A stretch of 64,000 bases of DNA from NCBI RefSeq assembly GCF_016598485.1, contig NZ_JAEMUW010000012.1, forward strand, positions 124,001 to 188,000, read 5' to 3'. The notes under the pieces were generated by a model. The model did not search any database. It had not been told where the DNA came from and saw nothing but the letters and a program-made list of their open reading frames with translations. The first letter of the stretch is position 1, and the number at the start of each line of letters is the position of its first letter. Origin of the DNA: Micromonospora coerulea (GTDB lineage Bacteria > Actinomycetota > Actinomycetes > Mycobacteriales > Micromonosporaceae). Made by a program: the position numbers and the translations under genes. Shown here one piece after another: positions 52,531 through 62,321 of the stretch.

Positions 52531-53523
52531 ATGGCGGAGATCGTGCCGCTCGGCGAGGTTACCTGTCCCTCGGGCCAGTTGGTGCTGATGGACGGCGGCT
52601 ATCTCGGGCTATGGTCCGGTGACCGGGCGCCGGAGGACGTGCGGCAGCCTGACGTCGTGCCGGCCGTCGACTTCGAGGTCGTTGGGCGCGATGCGGACGC
52701 GGCAGCGCGGTCGTTCGACCGGCAGTCCGGCCGCACGCTCTACGACATCCCGCAGCATGGCGTCGCGGAGTTCAACTCGCTGTTTGATCATCACTGCCGT
52801 GAGCGCGGCTTCGACGCGTCGCTGCGTGCCTTCCCGCGGCAGGTCCCGCACCGCGACCGTGTCCGACGCGCCGTCGCCGAAGGCGACCCGGACTTCCTGA
52901 TCAGCGGCGTGCCGGTGATCGCCGTTGGGGGCTTACCGACCAGCGGCGCGCTCCCGGTCACTGCGTCGCGCGACAGCGACTGGGGCTGGACGCATTTCCG
53001 CATCGTGGTCAGTGACGAGCCGGTCGTGGGCATCCGCCACCTCGGCAAGATCGGTGTTGACTGGGCGCGGCTTGTGTTCGCCGACGCGGACGCGCTGAGC
53101 GCTTGGGTGCACGACGACCCGATCGATGGCCTCGCGGACGTCGTGTTCTGGGGCAGACACGAAACCGACATCGCGGCCGAGTTCGATGCGACCCGCACCG
53201 GCACGCCCGGCGAGGACCACTACGGCTGGCTCAACCTGCCGGTCGCAGAGGCATATGCCAAGGCAGTCGCGTTGAACGACCGTCGGAGCACAGCATCGGA
53301 CCGCAAGTTTGCCTTTGATTTCCGCCCGCACTCCCACCACTGGCGCGTGATGGCCGACGTCCGCGCGTCCGAAAACGAAGCGGCCACGATAGACGTCGGC
53401 GGTGCCAGCATCATGTTCGCGATGACGTCTGTGGGCGACGGGCTCTTCCCCGTTTACGTCGAGCTTGATGCGGCGGGCGCCCTGGCCGCCATCCAGGTAA
53501 GGATCCACGGCACCGAGGAATGA
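52531..53523 (+). CDS. DUF4241-like protein
   Basis: A 330-aa protein; ATG 52531 is preferred over GTG 52504 because conserved sequence begins there (AEIVPLGEVTCPSGQLVLMD). The C-terminus IMFAMTSVGDGLFPVYVELD, AAGALAAIQVRI is the DUF4241 signature (GDGxFPVY). Members are soluble, of unknown function, and often near immunity or SMI1-type genes. Confidence 0.78.
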   Translation: MAEIVPLGEVTCPSGQLVLMDGGYLGLWSGDRAPEDVRQPDVVPAVDFEVVGRDADAAARSFDRQSGRTLYDIPQHGVAEFNSLFDHHCRERGFDASLRAFPRQVPHRDRVRRAVAEGDPDFLISGVPVIAVGGLPTSGALPVTASRDSDWGWTHFRIVVSDEPVVGIRHLGKIGVDWARLVFADADALSAWVHDDPIDGLADVVFWGRHETDIAAEFDATRTGTPGEDHYGWLNLPVAEAYAKAVALNDRRSTASDRKFAFDFRPHSHHWRVMADVRASENEAATIDVGGASIMFAMTSVGDGLFPVYVELDAAGALAAIQVRIHGTEE

Positions 53524-53674
53524 CGGTGGCTTGGTCGCATCCCGAGGGTCGGCTGACCGGTGCCCTGCGTCGGAACTCGTTGCCCGCTTGCATGCTGGCG
53601 GTCCTGCCCACGATCAGCGGCAGTTTCGGATGTTCCCGCGTCCGCGTGCAAGTGCTGCCGCAGGAACCGCCGTG

Positions 53675-53842
53675 TCAGAGCACGCAGAACGCATTTCCTT
53701 CCGGGTCGGCCATCACCACATGGTCGGGCGTGCCATCGTCCAGCGCGTCCTCACGAATCACAGGGTCGCACCCGCCGCGGTGAGTCGCTCGACCGCTTCG
53801 GTCAGCCGCGGCCACCGGACCTCCCACGATCCGGCCGCTACA
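53675..53842 (-). pseudogene. VOC-family C-terminal remnant
   Basis: The minus strand encodes WPRLTEAVERLTAAGAT, then after a one-base shift VIREDALDDGTPDHVVMADP, EGNAFCVL and stop at 53675, the end of a glyoxalase/VOC protein. The upstream part is replaced by the divergent gene at 53859. Confidence 0.65.
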
Positions 53843-53858
53843 ACTAGATGAGGACTCC

Positions 53859-54431
53859 GTGGTCGGAGAGAATGCTGTCGTGCTGCTGTCCCGCGCCGAC
53901 CGATTTGGTGATCTTCAGCTTCAGGGACTGCCGTTCGACCTGGGCCAATCGGCGTACGACCGCATGTGTGCCGCCGCCGATGTGCTGCCGTCGGCCGGAC
54001 CGCCCAACGTGCAGCCGGCATGGGAGTCGTACACACACGAGGCTTCTTTGCCCCCGCCGGCGGCCGGCGTCCGGCTGCTGGTGTTGTCCGCGACGGTATC
54101 CGTCGTCGACACCGGCCAGGACTGGCTGGAGCTGTCGCTTCAGGTGGCCATCGATACGCCGTCGTTGCTGGAGGTGGCCGCGGCGGTCGAGGTGGCCTGT
54201 TGGTGCACGAACGATCACAACATGCACGCCGTCGAACGGTGGGAATGGCTGGTGGGCAGTGGCTCAGCGCTCGCCCGATCCTTCGACGCCGCTATCCAGA
54301 AGATCACTCGGTGGCTCGCGACCGGGCCACGCGAGCCAGATGCTTGGCGGGACCAGGCAGGACTGCCCGGTCCCTCGGACTGGAAGGCGGCAGGTGGCCC
54401 TGGATCAAGAGATCGGCCTTCTGATCCGTAA
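53859..54431 (+). CDS. Hypothetical protein
   Basis: A 190-aa acidic protein from GTG 53859. Segments such as LLVLSATVSVVDTGQDWLEL, SLQVAIDTPSLLEVAAAVEV, ACWCTNDHNMHAVERWEWLV have consistent strand-helix alternation. A CWC pair is present. No family is recognised. Its last 30 residues are Gly/Pro-rich. Confidence 0.55.
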   Translation: MVGENAVVLLSRADRFGDLQLQGLPFDLGQSAYDRMCAAADVLPSAGPPNVQPAWESYTHEASLPPPAAGVRLLVLSATVSVVDTGQDWLELSLQVAIDTPSLLEVAAAVEVACWCTNDHNMHAVERWEWLVGSGSALARSFDAAIQKITRWLATGPREPDAWRDQAGLPGPSDWKAAGGPGSRDRPSDP

Positions 54432-54779
54432 GTTCCCAAGACCACTCCGCAGCCGTTCGGCAACGTCCACGTCGCCTTGGTCTGTGCACTCTGGACAACT
54501 GGATCGGTCTTGCCCCGTCCGGCTCCGTTCGCCCTGGTGGCTCCCATGCCGAACCGTCTGATCGGCAGGCTCGGCGCGCGCAGTGCCCAACTCGATGGCA
54601 ACGGGATGCCGTCTGGCGCTGGCGTGTCCCGGGATCTGCTTGACACTCGCGTCCCACCTGTTGCCTGACATGATCCTCATGACACCGCAGAGGCCGTCAC
54701 TGTCCGCGCCAGGAGCGCGCATCGCGGCAGACGTGCGCGCCCGCAACAGGCTGGCGGAACGCCTGCCCTGGCCGCACGC
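54432..54779. other. No supported gene
   Basis: Open frames here lack starts and family resemblance. ATCGCGGCAGA at 54721-54731 is another copy of the dispersed intergenic motif. Confidence 0.4.
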
Positions 54780-55442
54780 TTAGATCTGCGTTCTCGCCTG
54801 CTCGATGTGCCGCACGATGGCGTGAGCACCATGCGCGCGTGCGATGGCGTGCGCCTCGTCGAGTGTTGCGAGCGCGTCCGCGCGGCGGTCCTGGGCGGCG
54901 GCGATGTAGGCCAGCCCGATCATGTTGGAGGCCACGCCCGGCAGAGCCCCGACCTCCCGGCGCAGCCGGGATGACTCCTCCAGCCGCTCGCGCGCCTCGT
55001 CCAGCCGGCCAGCCGCGTGCGCCGCGATGCCTAAGTGCCGCAGCGCCTCGGACCGGGTCGGCTTGTCGCCGGTCTGCGCCGCCAGCCGGCAGGACCGCTC
55101 GAGGTACGGAACCGCCGTCTCGTTGTCATGCCGGATGAACTGGTGGAGACAACCGATCCAGAACAACGCCTCGGCCTCGCCGCGTGTGTCCCCCAGTGCC
55201 CGGTACAACTCGAGCGCGCGCTCAAACAACGGCAGTTCAGCGGGATCCTCGGCGGGCAACGAGCCGGCGTCGGCGGGCGCGCTCTGAAACCGCGCATGCA
55301 GAATCAGCCCACGCGCCAACGCCGCATCGGCCTCGACCGCGTCCAGGCCCTCTTCGGCGTCGATCAGCGCGCTGGTATCGCCGCCGAACACTGCCCGTTC
55401 ATAGATCTCTCTGGCCCGTTCGATCCGATCGTCAGTGCTCAT
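54780..55442 (-). CDS. TPR-repeat protein
   Basis: A 220-aa protein from ATG 55442. At least three TPR-like repeats are visible: ELYRALGDTRGEAEALFWIG, RLAAQTGDKPTRSEALRHLG, RLRREVGALPGVASNMIGLA, plus a capping helix. It resembles the C-terminal scaffold regions of actinobacterial regulators but stands alone without a DNA-binding domain. The partner is unknown. Confidence 0.75.
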   Translation of the reverse strand: MSTDDRIERAREIYERAVFGGDTSALIDAEEGLDAVEADAALARGLILHARFQSAPADAGSLPAEDPAELPLFERALELYRALGDTRGEAEALFWIGCLHQFIRHDNETAVPYLERSCRLAAQTGDKPTRSEALRHLGIAAHAAGRLDEARERLEESSRLRREVGALPGVASNMIGLAYIAAAQDRRADALATLDEAHAIARAHGAHAIVRHIEQARTQI

Positions 55443-55807
55443 CGCCGCCCCCGCTGGCATCGCCACTACCTGCTAGATCCGGCAGTCTAGTCGGGGCAAG
55501 CCTGGCATCGTCAGGGTCGGCCGCGACGGATACCTCCTCTTCCGTTCCGTCAGAACCCGAGAGGCACCTCGGCACCTAGCCGGTCGAGCTCCACATAGCC
55601 GAGCTGTCAGCTTGCCTCCGCAGGAGACATCCGCTCATTGGCACGTCCGTGCGCGTGCCGCGGAGGCTTGTCGTGGCGCTCATTAGACCGCTAATCGCGA
55701 TAGATCGGTACACCTGATCTTGGGCTACCTGGCAACACGCTGATTCGCCGCGCATGATCGCCGGTCGCTACCGTGCGTGTAGTACCGCCGCCCGTAGTCT
55801 CAGGGTC
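55443..55807. other. Intergenic region, nothing identified
   Basis: A divergent control region between the TPR gene and the hydrolase gene. No clear promoter consensus, repeat or small gene was found. Confidence 0.4.
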
Positions 55808-56683
55808 ATGACGAAGACGCAGACACATACCCTCGCCCTACCGGGCGTCGACCTGGTCTACGACGTTCGCGGCCCGCTCCAACCAGCCGGCGGACGTCCC
55901 GCGTTGGTCATGATCGGCCAGCCGATGACAGCGGAAGGCTTCGACTCGCTCGCCGCCCACTTCACGGACCGCACGGTCGTCACCTACGACCCGCGCGGCC
56001 TGGGCCGCAGCATCCGCAAGGACGCCCGGTCCGATCACACGCCGCAGCATCAGGCCACCGACCTGCACCTTCTGGTGAAGGCGCTCGGCGCCGGTCCGGT
56101 CGACATGTTCGCCAGCAGCGGCGGTGCAGTGACCGCGCTCGAACTGGTCGCGACCCACCCTGGCGATGTCGTCACGCTGGTGGCGCATGAGCCGCCGATC
56201 AACGCCGTGCTACCCGACGCCGCGGCCGCCGAACGCGCCCGGGCCGCCTTCCACGAGGCGTACCAGGCGAAGGGTACCGGCGCGGGCATGGCCGCGTTCA
56301 TCGCGATGACGTCCTGGCAGGGCGAGTTCACCGACGCCTACTTTGCCCAGCCCGAGCCCGACCCGGTGATGTTCGGCCTGCCGACCGACGATGACGGCAC
56401 CCGCGACGATCCGTTGCTGTCAAAGAACTCGTGGGCGATCAGCGACTACCGCCCCGACGCGGGGGCGCTCACCGCGGCACCGACCCGGATCGTGATCGCG
56501 GTCGGCGAGGAGTCGGCGGGAACGTACACCGCGCGTACGGCCGTCGGCACCGCGGCCCTGCTCGGCCAGGAAGCCACGGTGTTCCCGAGCCATCACGGCG
56601 GCTTCCTCGGTGGTCAGTTCGGTTACGCCGGCAAGCCCGAAGAGTTCGCAGCGAGGCTACGAGAGGTTCTGGCCGCCGGTTGA
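55808..56683 (+). CDS. Alpha/beta hydrolase
   Basis: A 291-aa protein from ATG 55808. The fold reads ALVMIGQPMTAEGFDSLAAH, VVTYDPRGLGRS, nucleophile MFASSGGAVTALEL, LVAHEPPI and a C-terminal SHHGGFLG with the catalytic His. The SSGG nucleophile elbow and the DPRGLGRS strand place it with actinobacterial peroxidase/lactonase-like hydrolases. It is probably monocistronic. Confidence 0.85.
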   Translation: MTKTQTHTLALPGVDLVYDVRGPLQPAGGRPALVMIGQPMTAEGFDSLAAHFTDRTVVTYDPRGLGRSIRKDARSDHTPQHQATDLHLLVKALGAGPVDMFASSGGAVTALELVATHPGDVVTLVAHEPPINAVLPDAAAAERARAAFHEAYQAKGTGAGMAAFIAMTSWQGEFTDAYFAQPEPDPVMFGLPTDDDGTRDDPLLSKNSWAISDYRPDAGALTAAPTRIVIAVGEESAGTYTARTAVGTAALLGQEATVFPSHHGGFLGGQFGYAGKPEEFAARLREVLAAG

Positions 56684-56856
56684 CCAACTCGGGTTGCGCA
56701 GCCAGCGTCCCACTGCTCCCGGCACGAGCGGATGCCGGCACCCAGCGGCCCGAGCACGCTCTGTGGCGAGCTGATCGCGGCAGATCAGGGCGCCGGAACA
56801 AGACGAAGGTCCTACGGGCCACCCGACCAGATTGACCCAACTGCCGACCAGTCACT

Positions 56857-57975
56857 TTAGAGTCCGCTGGGGTGGGGTGACAGCCACTCGCGATGCCGGT
56901 CTCGCAGGTTGTCGCGCAAGGCCGGGGTGCTCAGCACGACGTTTGCGCCGCCGTCGTACGGGGCGTACAGCCAGGCCAGGTCGGGCGGCGCGATGATCAC
57001 GTGGGCTATCTCGTCGTCGGCGACCCTGCGGAGCAGATCGTCGAGACATCCGGGCTGCCAGGTGAGGCGGTTGACGTAGGCGTGGGCGAAGGCAAGATCC
57101 GGATCGAGATAGGGCCAGGACAGCACCGTCCAACATTCGGCGTCGGGCAGCAGTTCTTCCAGAACAGGGTTCCGGAGGCGCGGCACCGGGGTGAAGGCGA
57201 TCTCCAACGTGATCACGTGCAGGTCGGCCGTCTGTGCGCCGAGCTCTTCGAGGACGACGTTGTGCCGGCGAAGGATCGTCTCGTACTCGGATGGCGTCTC
57301 GGCGTAACGCTTGACGCCAGGCAGACTGCGAAACCGCACCCAGCGGTCTTCCTCCGCCCGCAGATCGAAGCTGATCGGCACTAGCTGCGGCCAGCGAGTC
57401 TCCCAGGCGGTCTGTAAGGGGTGGTGTCCGCCGGGCGGCGTCCAGATGTGGATCTCCTCGGCAGGTACCGCCTGCCGCCCTGACGCGACGACTTCCCGTA
57501 GCGCGATGACGTACGGATCATCGCTCGGCAACTCCGGGTTGGCGTCGAAAACCGCGATCAGGTTACCCCCGCGAACATACCCGCCAATCCAGAGCCAGCC
57601 ATGAATCTCGCGCCAGATCCGCAGATTCGGCTGAGCAACGTCCTGGCAGGCTTCAGCTGGCGCTAGGCGCTTGATGGCTCTCGCAAGCTTCTTCTTACCG
57701 AGCCGGACCGAACCGGTGGTGCCGTGCCAACCCGCCACCATCGCCAGCACCGCGGCGGCTAGCAGGTCGTCATCCTCGTTGACCCGAACGAACCTGATCT
57801 CGTTCATGTCTTCGGCGAAGCCGATGCCATGCAACGTTGGTCGTTGCCAGCCAAGGTTGCCTTCGTAGCGCGCCAGCGCCTCGCTGATCTCCGGAAGAGT
57901 CCCCCAGGCTGGTGCCACATGGAGATCATCGCAAACGTTGCTGCCCCAGGAGCGCGGCGACGTTGGTCTCGTCAT
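56857..57975 (-). CDS. Hypothetical protein with DUF3885-like C-terminus
   Basis: A 372-aa protein from ATG 57975 (GTG 57918 is an alternative); the frame is open far upstream but that part is antisense to nothing coherent and composition changes. The C-terminal 90 residues (FAHAYVNRLTWQPGCLDDLL, VIIAPPDLAWLYAPYDGGAN, VVLSTPALRDNLRDRHREWL) match DUF3885 (YxPYDGGxDVI...R..L...WLS). The N-terminal part is unfamiliar. The function is unknown. Confidence 0.7.
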   Translation of the reverse strand: MTRPTSPRSWGSNVCDDLHVAPAWGTLPEISEALARYEGNLGWQRPTLHGIGFAEDMNEIRFVRVNEDDDLLAAAVLAMVAGWHGTTGSVRLGKKKLARAIKRLAPAEACQDVAQPNLRIWREIHGWLWIGGYVRGGNLIAVFDANPELPSDDPYVIALREVVASGRQAVPAEEIHIWTPPGGHHPLQTAWETRWPQLVPISFDLRAEEDRWVRFRSLPGVKRYAETPSEYETILRRHNVVLEELGAQTADLHVITLEIAFTPVPRLRNPVLEELLPDAECWTVLSWPYLDPDLAFAHAYVNRLTWQPGCLDDLLRRVADDEIAHVIIAPPDLAWLYAPYDGGANVVLSTPALRDNLRDRHREWLSPHPSGL

Positions 57976-58184
57976 CGCAAGGGCAAACAGCAGGCATGAT
58001 CGAACACAACTCAATTCGGCAGTTCCGGATGGCGAGCGGCAGCTCCAGCCGTCACGCTGCGTGCCGCGCGGATCGCGGCCGTGCAAGTTCTTGTGTAGTT
58101 GATGCGTCAGCTGCGACTGCCGTCTCGCTCGGCGGTTCTGCTCGTCGTGGTGCCGTGAAGAGACTGTAGGCCATTGGCGGCCGG

Positions 58185-59110
58185 TCAGGTTGGTGTGGAT
58201 TGGAGAGCGTCGGCGACCGGGCGGCGGGTGGCGGCCAGGGCGGGATGGCGGTGAGTGCGGCGACGGTGACCAGGACCGTGAGTGCCAGGGCGAGCATCCC
58301 GGAGGCGGGTGCGGGACCGCGGGTCGCCCGGAGTGGCGACCAGATACAGCCCGATGCCGGCCGGGACCCCGAGGGCGACGCCGGGTACCGCGGGAAGAAG
58401 CTGCGCCACCGCCATGCCCAGGGTTACCTGTGCGGGTGTGGCGCCGAGTGTGCGGGCGACGGCCAGGGGGTGGCGGGCGTCGAGGACCGCGGTCCAGGTG
58501 CTCACGATGGCGTTGATGAGCGCGAGGACGCACAGTACGACGATGACGAGGAGCATGGCCTGGAGGGTTCGGATGCTCTGGGGATTGGCCAGCTCCGATT
58601 CGCCGAGCTTGACCTGCCGGTCCTGCGCCAGGCCCATGAGCAAGGCGGCGAGCGCGGTCGTGGTGATCAGGGTGTTCACCATGACGAGGCGGGCGCGGCG
58701 GGGGCGATGGGCGTTGATACGTATCCCGATCAGTAGGGCGGTGGGCATTCGGCGGGACAGCCAGACGCGCCACCCGCGGCGTCGGGGTGGCGTGGCGGCG
58801 TCGGCCAGCGCGTGGACGGTGTCGGTGGTGGCGGCGCGTAGCACGGGTGCCAGCGTCGCCGCGGCGGCGATGGCGAGGGCGAGGACGGTGCCGGCAACCA
58901 CGGCGCGCAGCGCGGGCGGGTGGGTGCCGGTGGAGCCGAGGAGCCCGGCGCCAGGGTTGGTCAGCGCTGGTGCGGCGAGCCAGCCGGCCGCCAGGCTGGT
59001 GCCGGCGGCGGCGAGCCCGATGACGAGGTATTCGGCGAGGTGGACGGCGGCGATCATGGCCGGTCCGGCGCCGACGGCTTTGAGTAGTCCTACCCGGCGG
59101 CGGTGCCGAG
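58185..59110 (-). pseudogene. FtsX-like ABC permease, 5'-truncated and frameshifted
   Basis: The minus strand encodes the second half of an FtsX/MacB-type permease: RVGLLKAVGAGPAMIAAVHL, AEYLVIGLAAAGTSLAAGW, a cytoplasmic basic loop, VVLCVLALINAIVSTWTAVL, DARHPLAVARTLGATPAQVT, with frameshifts near 58300 before VADALQSTPT. The N-terminal half and an ATPase partner are missing; the cut is at about 59110. Confidence 0.7.
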
Positions 59111-59276
59111 GCAAGCCGCGTGTGGTCGCGAGGCAAGGGGGGTCCTGACCCTGTATCGCATGGAGCCAGTGCTCGCGTGACACGGAGTTCAGCGGCGCAC
59201 TGCCCCTGGGCGCGCGGTCAGCGGGATGACCGGACGCCAGAATCAAGGCGGCGTTCGCCCCGTCAGTTCGGGCATG

Positions 59277-59309
59277 AGACAGGGTCTCAGCGTCGCTGAG
59301 ACCCTGTCT
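59277..59309. terminator. Perfect terminator hairpin
   Basis: AGACAGGGTCTCAG (59277-59290) pairs perfectly with CTGAGACCCTGTCT (59296-59309) around CGTCG. It lies 60 bases downstream of the SDR stop on the minus strand and should end that operon. Confidence 0.7.
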
Positions 59310-59368
59310 GTTGTGGTCAAACACGCTGGGTGATGATCCCAGTCAGTGTGCGTGTGCCCGGCCGGCTG

Positions 59369-60118
59369 CTACAGCAGTGTTCCGCCTGAGGCGTCGATCC
59401 ATTGGCCGGTCACCCAACGACTGTCGTCTGAGGCGAGGAAGGCCACTGTGTCGGCGACGTCGTCGGGCGTGCCGATCCGGCCCATCGGTGACAGGGATGA
59501 CAGCCAGGCCAGTGCGTCACCGACGAGACGGCCTTGGTGCATGTCGGTGTCGATGACACCGGGCGCCACGGTGTTGACGGTGATGCCCCGTGGCCCGAGC
59601 TGCTTGGCAAGCATCGCGGTGAGCACGTCGAGGGCTCCCTTGGACATGGCGTAGGTGATCGATCTGGGCATGGCGGAGCCGCGGGTCAGCATCGTGGAGA
59701 TGTTGATGATCCGGCCGCCGTCCCGCAGTCGCCGCAGGCCGTGTTGGGTGATGAAGAACGGAGCCCGGGTGTTGACCGCGAACACCTGGTCGTAGTCACT
59801 TCCGCTGACATCCTGGATCTCGGCTTGCTCGCCCAGGATTCCCGCGTTGCTGACGAGGATGTCCAGGCCGTCCGCCTGCGCGTCGAACGTGGCCCACAGC
59901 GTTTCGGCGTCTGCAGGCACGCCGAGCTGGGCGTGGACGGTGAACGCCTTGCCGCCGGCGGCTTCGATCGCGGAGGCGGTTTCCTTGGCAGCCGCCTCGT
60001 TGCTGCCGTAGTGCACGGCGACGCGCGCGCCGTCGCGTGCGAGGCGCTGGGCGATGGCCCGGCCGATTCCTCGGCTGCCGCCGGTGACCAGCGCCGTTTT
60101 CCCGGCCAGTGTCGTCAT
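59369..60118 (-). CDS. Short-chain dehydrogenase/reductase
   Basis: A 249-aa classical SDR from ATG 60118 (AAAGG upstream). TGGSRGIGRA binds NAD(P), SNAG is at about residue 90, catalytic Ser in INIST and YAMSK supply the S-Y-K set, and IDASGGTLL ends the protein. It is the last gene of the TetR-controlled operon, 14 bases after the FMN reductase. Confidence 0.92.
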   Translation of the reverse strand: MTTLAGKTALVTGGSRGIGRAIAQRLARDGARVAVHYGSNEAAAKETASAIEAAGGKAFTVHAQLGVPADAETLWATFDAQADGLDILVSNAGILGEQAEIQDVSGSDYDQVFAVNTRAPFFITQHGLRRLRDGGRIINISTMLTRGSAMPRSITYAMSKGALDVLTAMLAKQLGPRGITVNTVAPGVIDTDMHQGRLVGDALAWLSSLSPMGRIGTPDDVADTVAFLASDDSRWVTGQWIDASGGTLL

Positions 60119-60132
60119 GTCTGGTTCGCCTT

Positions 60133-60735
60133 TCATCGGGTCGTGTTCAGGGCTCGGTAGGGGGACGTGTTCCTGGCGTCCTTGAGGGCTTGTGCCCACC
60201 AGGTGACCTGGTCGAGGAGGATCTTGGCTGCGGCGGCGGGTCGCTGCGGGTCCCTGGGTTTGCCGTCGCCGTCGAACTGTTCCCACACGTTGTGGAAGCT
60301 GACCGTGTCTCGGGTGGTGACGGCGTGCAGTTCGGTGAAGACGGCGCGCAGGTGCTCGACCGCGCGCAGACCGCCGGAGATCCCGCCGTAGGACACGAAC
60401 GCCACTGGTTTGGCGTGGAACTGGGTGTTGTGCCAGTCGATGACGTTCTTCAGCCCGGCGGGATAGCTGCGGTTGTACTCGGGGGTTACCACGACGAACG
60501 CGTCGGCGGCGTCCAGACGCGGGGTCAGCTCGCGCAGCGCCGCCAGAGCGTCCGGCGGGGGCGCCATCGTGGGCGCGGCCGAGCCGATCGGCACGTCGGC
60601 CAGGTCGACGAGGTCGACGAGGATGTCGTCACGGTGCGCGGCCTCGCCGACAAACCAGTTGGCCACGGTCGGGCCGAATCGGCCGTCGCGGATGCTGCCA
60701 AGGATGACGGCAGGCCGTAGTCGATTGTCAGACAT
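60133..60735 (-). CDS. NADPH-dependent FMN reductase
   Basis: A 200-aa flavodoxin-like protein from ATG 60735. VILGSIRDGRFGPTVANW binds FMN phosphate, and TPEYNRSYPAGLKNVIDWH and VSYGGISGGLRAVEHLR are family blocks. It reduces flavin or quinones. It overlaps the MFS gene end by eight bases. Confidence 0.9.
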   Translation of the reverse strand: MSDNRLRPAVILGSIRDGRFGPTVANWFVGEAAHRDDILVDLVDLADVPIGSAAPTMAPPPDALAALRELTPRLDAADAFVVVTPEYNRSYPAGLKNVIDWHNTQFHAKPVAFVSYGGISGGLRAVEHLRAVFTELHAVTTRDTVSFHNVWEQFDGDGKPRDPQRPAAAAKILLDQVTWWAQALKDARNTSPYRALNTTR

Positions 60736-62241
60736 GGGTCTCCTCCAGAACGGCGGTAGGGGTGGAACCTTCGGTCCGTAGTGGTGTCTCACGGACGAGC
60801 CAGGCGAGTGCGAAAGCAACGGTGCCGAGGGCCGCGCCGGCGAGTGCGATGGCGTGTACGCCGCTGGTGACCGCGGCGTGTACGGCGTCCTGCGCGGCGG
60901 CTGGGAGTTGGTGGTCGGCGCTGGCGGTCAGCTCGCCGCCGGAGAGGATCCGACCGGCGGCCGAGGCGCCGAGGCGGTCACTGAGCGTGTCCTGCAGGTG
61001 GCTGGTGTAGAGGGCGCCGAGCCCGGCGGCACCCAGCGAGGCGCCCATGGTGTGCCAGAGCGTGATCGAGCCGCTGGCCGCACCCACGTCGCGCGACGGC
61101 GCGCTGTTGATGGTGACGATCGTCGTGCTCTGCATCAGCAGACCCACACCCGCGCCGCCGAACAGCGTCAGCGCCGACGCAAGGACCACGTTGGTACTCG
61201 GCCCGAGTGCGAGCAGGACGAGCATCCCCCCGGCCAGCAGCGCGCCGCCGAGGATCGGGTAGGCGCGGTAGCGGCCGGTGCGGCTGATGAGTCGGCCGCT
61301 GCCGATCAGTACCCCGACCATGCCGAGCATCGCCGGCAGGATCAACATGCCGCTCGCGGTCGGGACGCTTCCTTGACCAGTTGCATGTACTGGGGCAGGA
61401 AGGTGGCGAACACCATCATCCCGGCGCCGGCCAGGAGCCGCAGGATCTGGGCGAGGGCGAAGTTGCGGTTGCCGTAGAGCCGCAGCGGGACGACCGGCTC
61501 GGCGGCGCGCCGCTCGACAGCGACGAACGCCGCCAGGGCCGCCAGACTCACAACGGCCAGTGCCACGATCGGCGTCGACACCCAGGCGTAGCGGCTGCCG
61601 GCCCAGCTCGCCAGCAGGCTCAGCGCGATCAGGGCGGCGGTGAGCAGCAGCACGCCCGGAACGTCGATGCGGGCTTCCATCCTGCGTAACCCGGCTGGAA
61701 CCGCGGCCGCGATGAGCAGCACGGCGGCGACGCCGACCGGGATATTGACGTAAAAGGCCCACCGCCAGCTCAGGTGGTCGGCGAACAGGCCGCCAAGCAG
61801 TGGTCCGGCGATGAAGGCGACGGGCATCATCGCGCCGAATACGCCCATGAGCCGGCCGCTCTGGCGGGGCGGCACCAGCTCGGCGATGAGTGCGAGGGCA
61901 CCGACCATGAGGCCGCCGCCGCCGAGGCCCTGCACGGCGCGGAAGGCGATGAGCTGGGTCATGTCCTGGGCCGCTCCGGACAGCCCAGAGCCGAGCAGGA
62001 AGAGGATGATCGCCGACAGGTACGTCCACTTGCGCCCGTACAGGTCGCCGAGCTTGCCCCAGATCGGCGTCGCGGCGGCCATGGCGACGAGGTAGGCCGT
62101 CACGACCCAGGAGAATTGCTCCAGGCCGCCGAGATCACCCTCGATCACCGGCAGCGCGGGCCCCAGCATCATCCCGTCGAGTGGGGCCGTGATCATGCCG
62201 AGGACCACCCCGACCAAACCCACGTGCAGAGATCGACTCAC
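60728..62241 (-). pseudogene. DHA2-type MFS drug exporter with one frameshift
   Basis: GTG 62241 has GGAG upstream. The first frame covers helices 1-8 or so (ITAPLDGMMLGPALPVIEGD, GKLGDLYGRKWTYLSAIILF, SWRWAFYVNIPVG) and ends FLPQYMQLVKE. Near 61378 a one-base loss shifts to the second frame (SVPTASGMLILPAMLGMVGV onward), which runs cleanly to 60728. Without this indel it would be a normal 14-helix EmrB/QacA exporter. A sequencing error is possible because everything else is intact. Confidence 0.85.
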
Positions 62242-62255
62242 GGTCCACTCCAATC

Positions 62256-62305
62256 GCGTACGCCGTACTCGAAATGGACGCTAGCTTTTCGAGTACGATG
62301 TACGC
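62256..62305. promoter_or_regulatory. TetR operator between MFS and tetR
   Basis: GCGTACGCCGTACTCGAAA (62256-62274) is mirrored by TTTCGAGTACGATGTACGC (62287-62305): a 19-base inverted repeat with two mismatches and a 12-base spacer, 17 bases from tetR ATG and 15 from the MFS start. Confidence 0.75.
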
Positions 62306-62321
62306 AAGAAGGGGAGGTGTG

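Noticed and set aside
57976-59136. Upstream extension of the DUF3885-like frame to about 760 codons
   Set aside because: It runs in another frame through the FtsX permease remnant and is Arg/Pro-rich noise.
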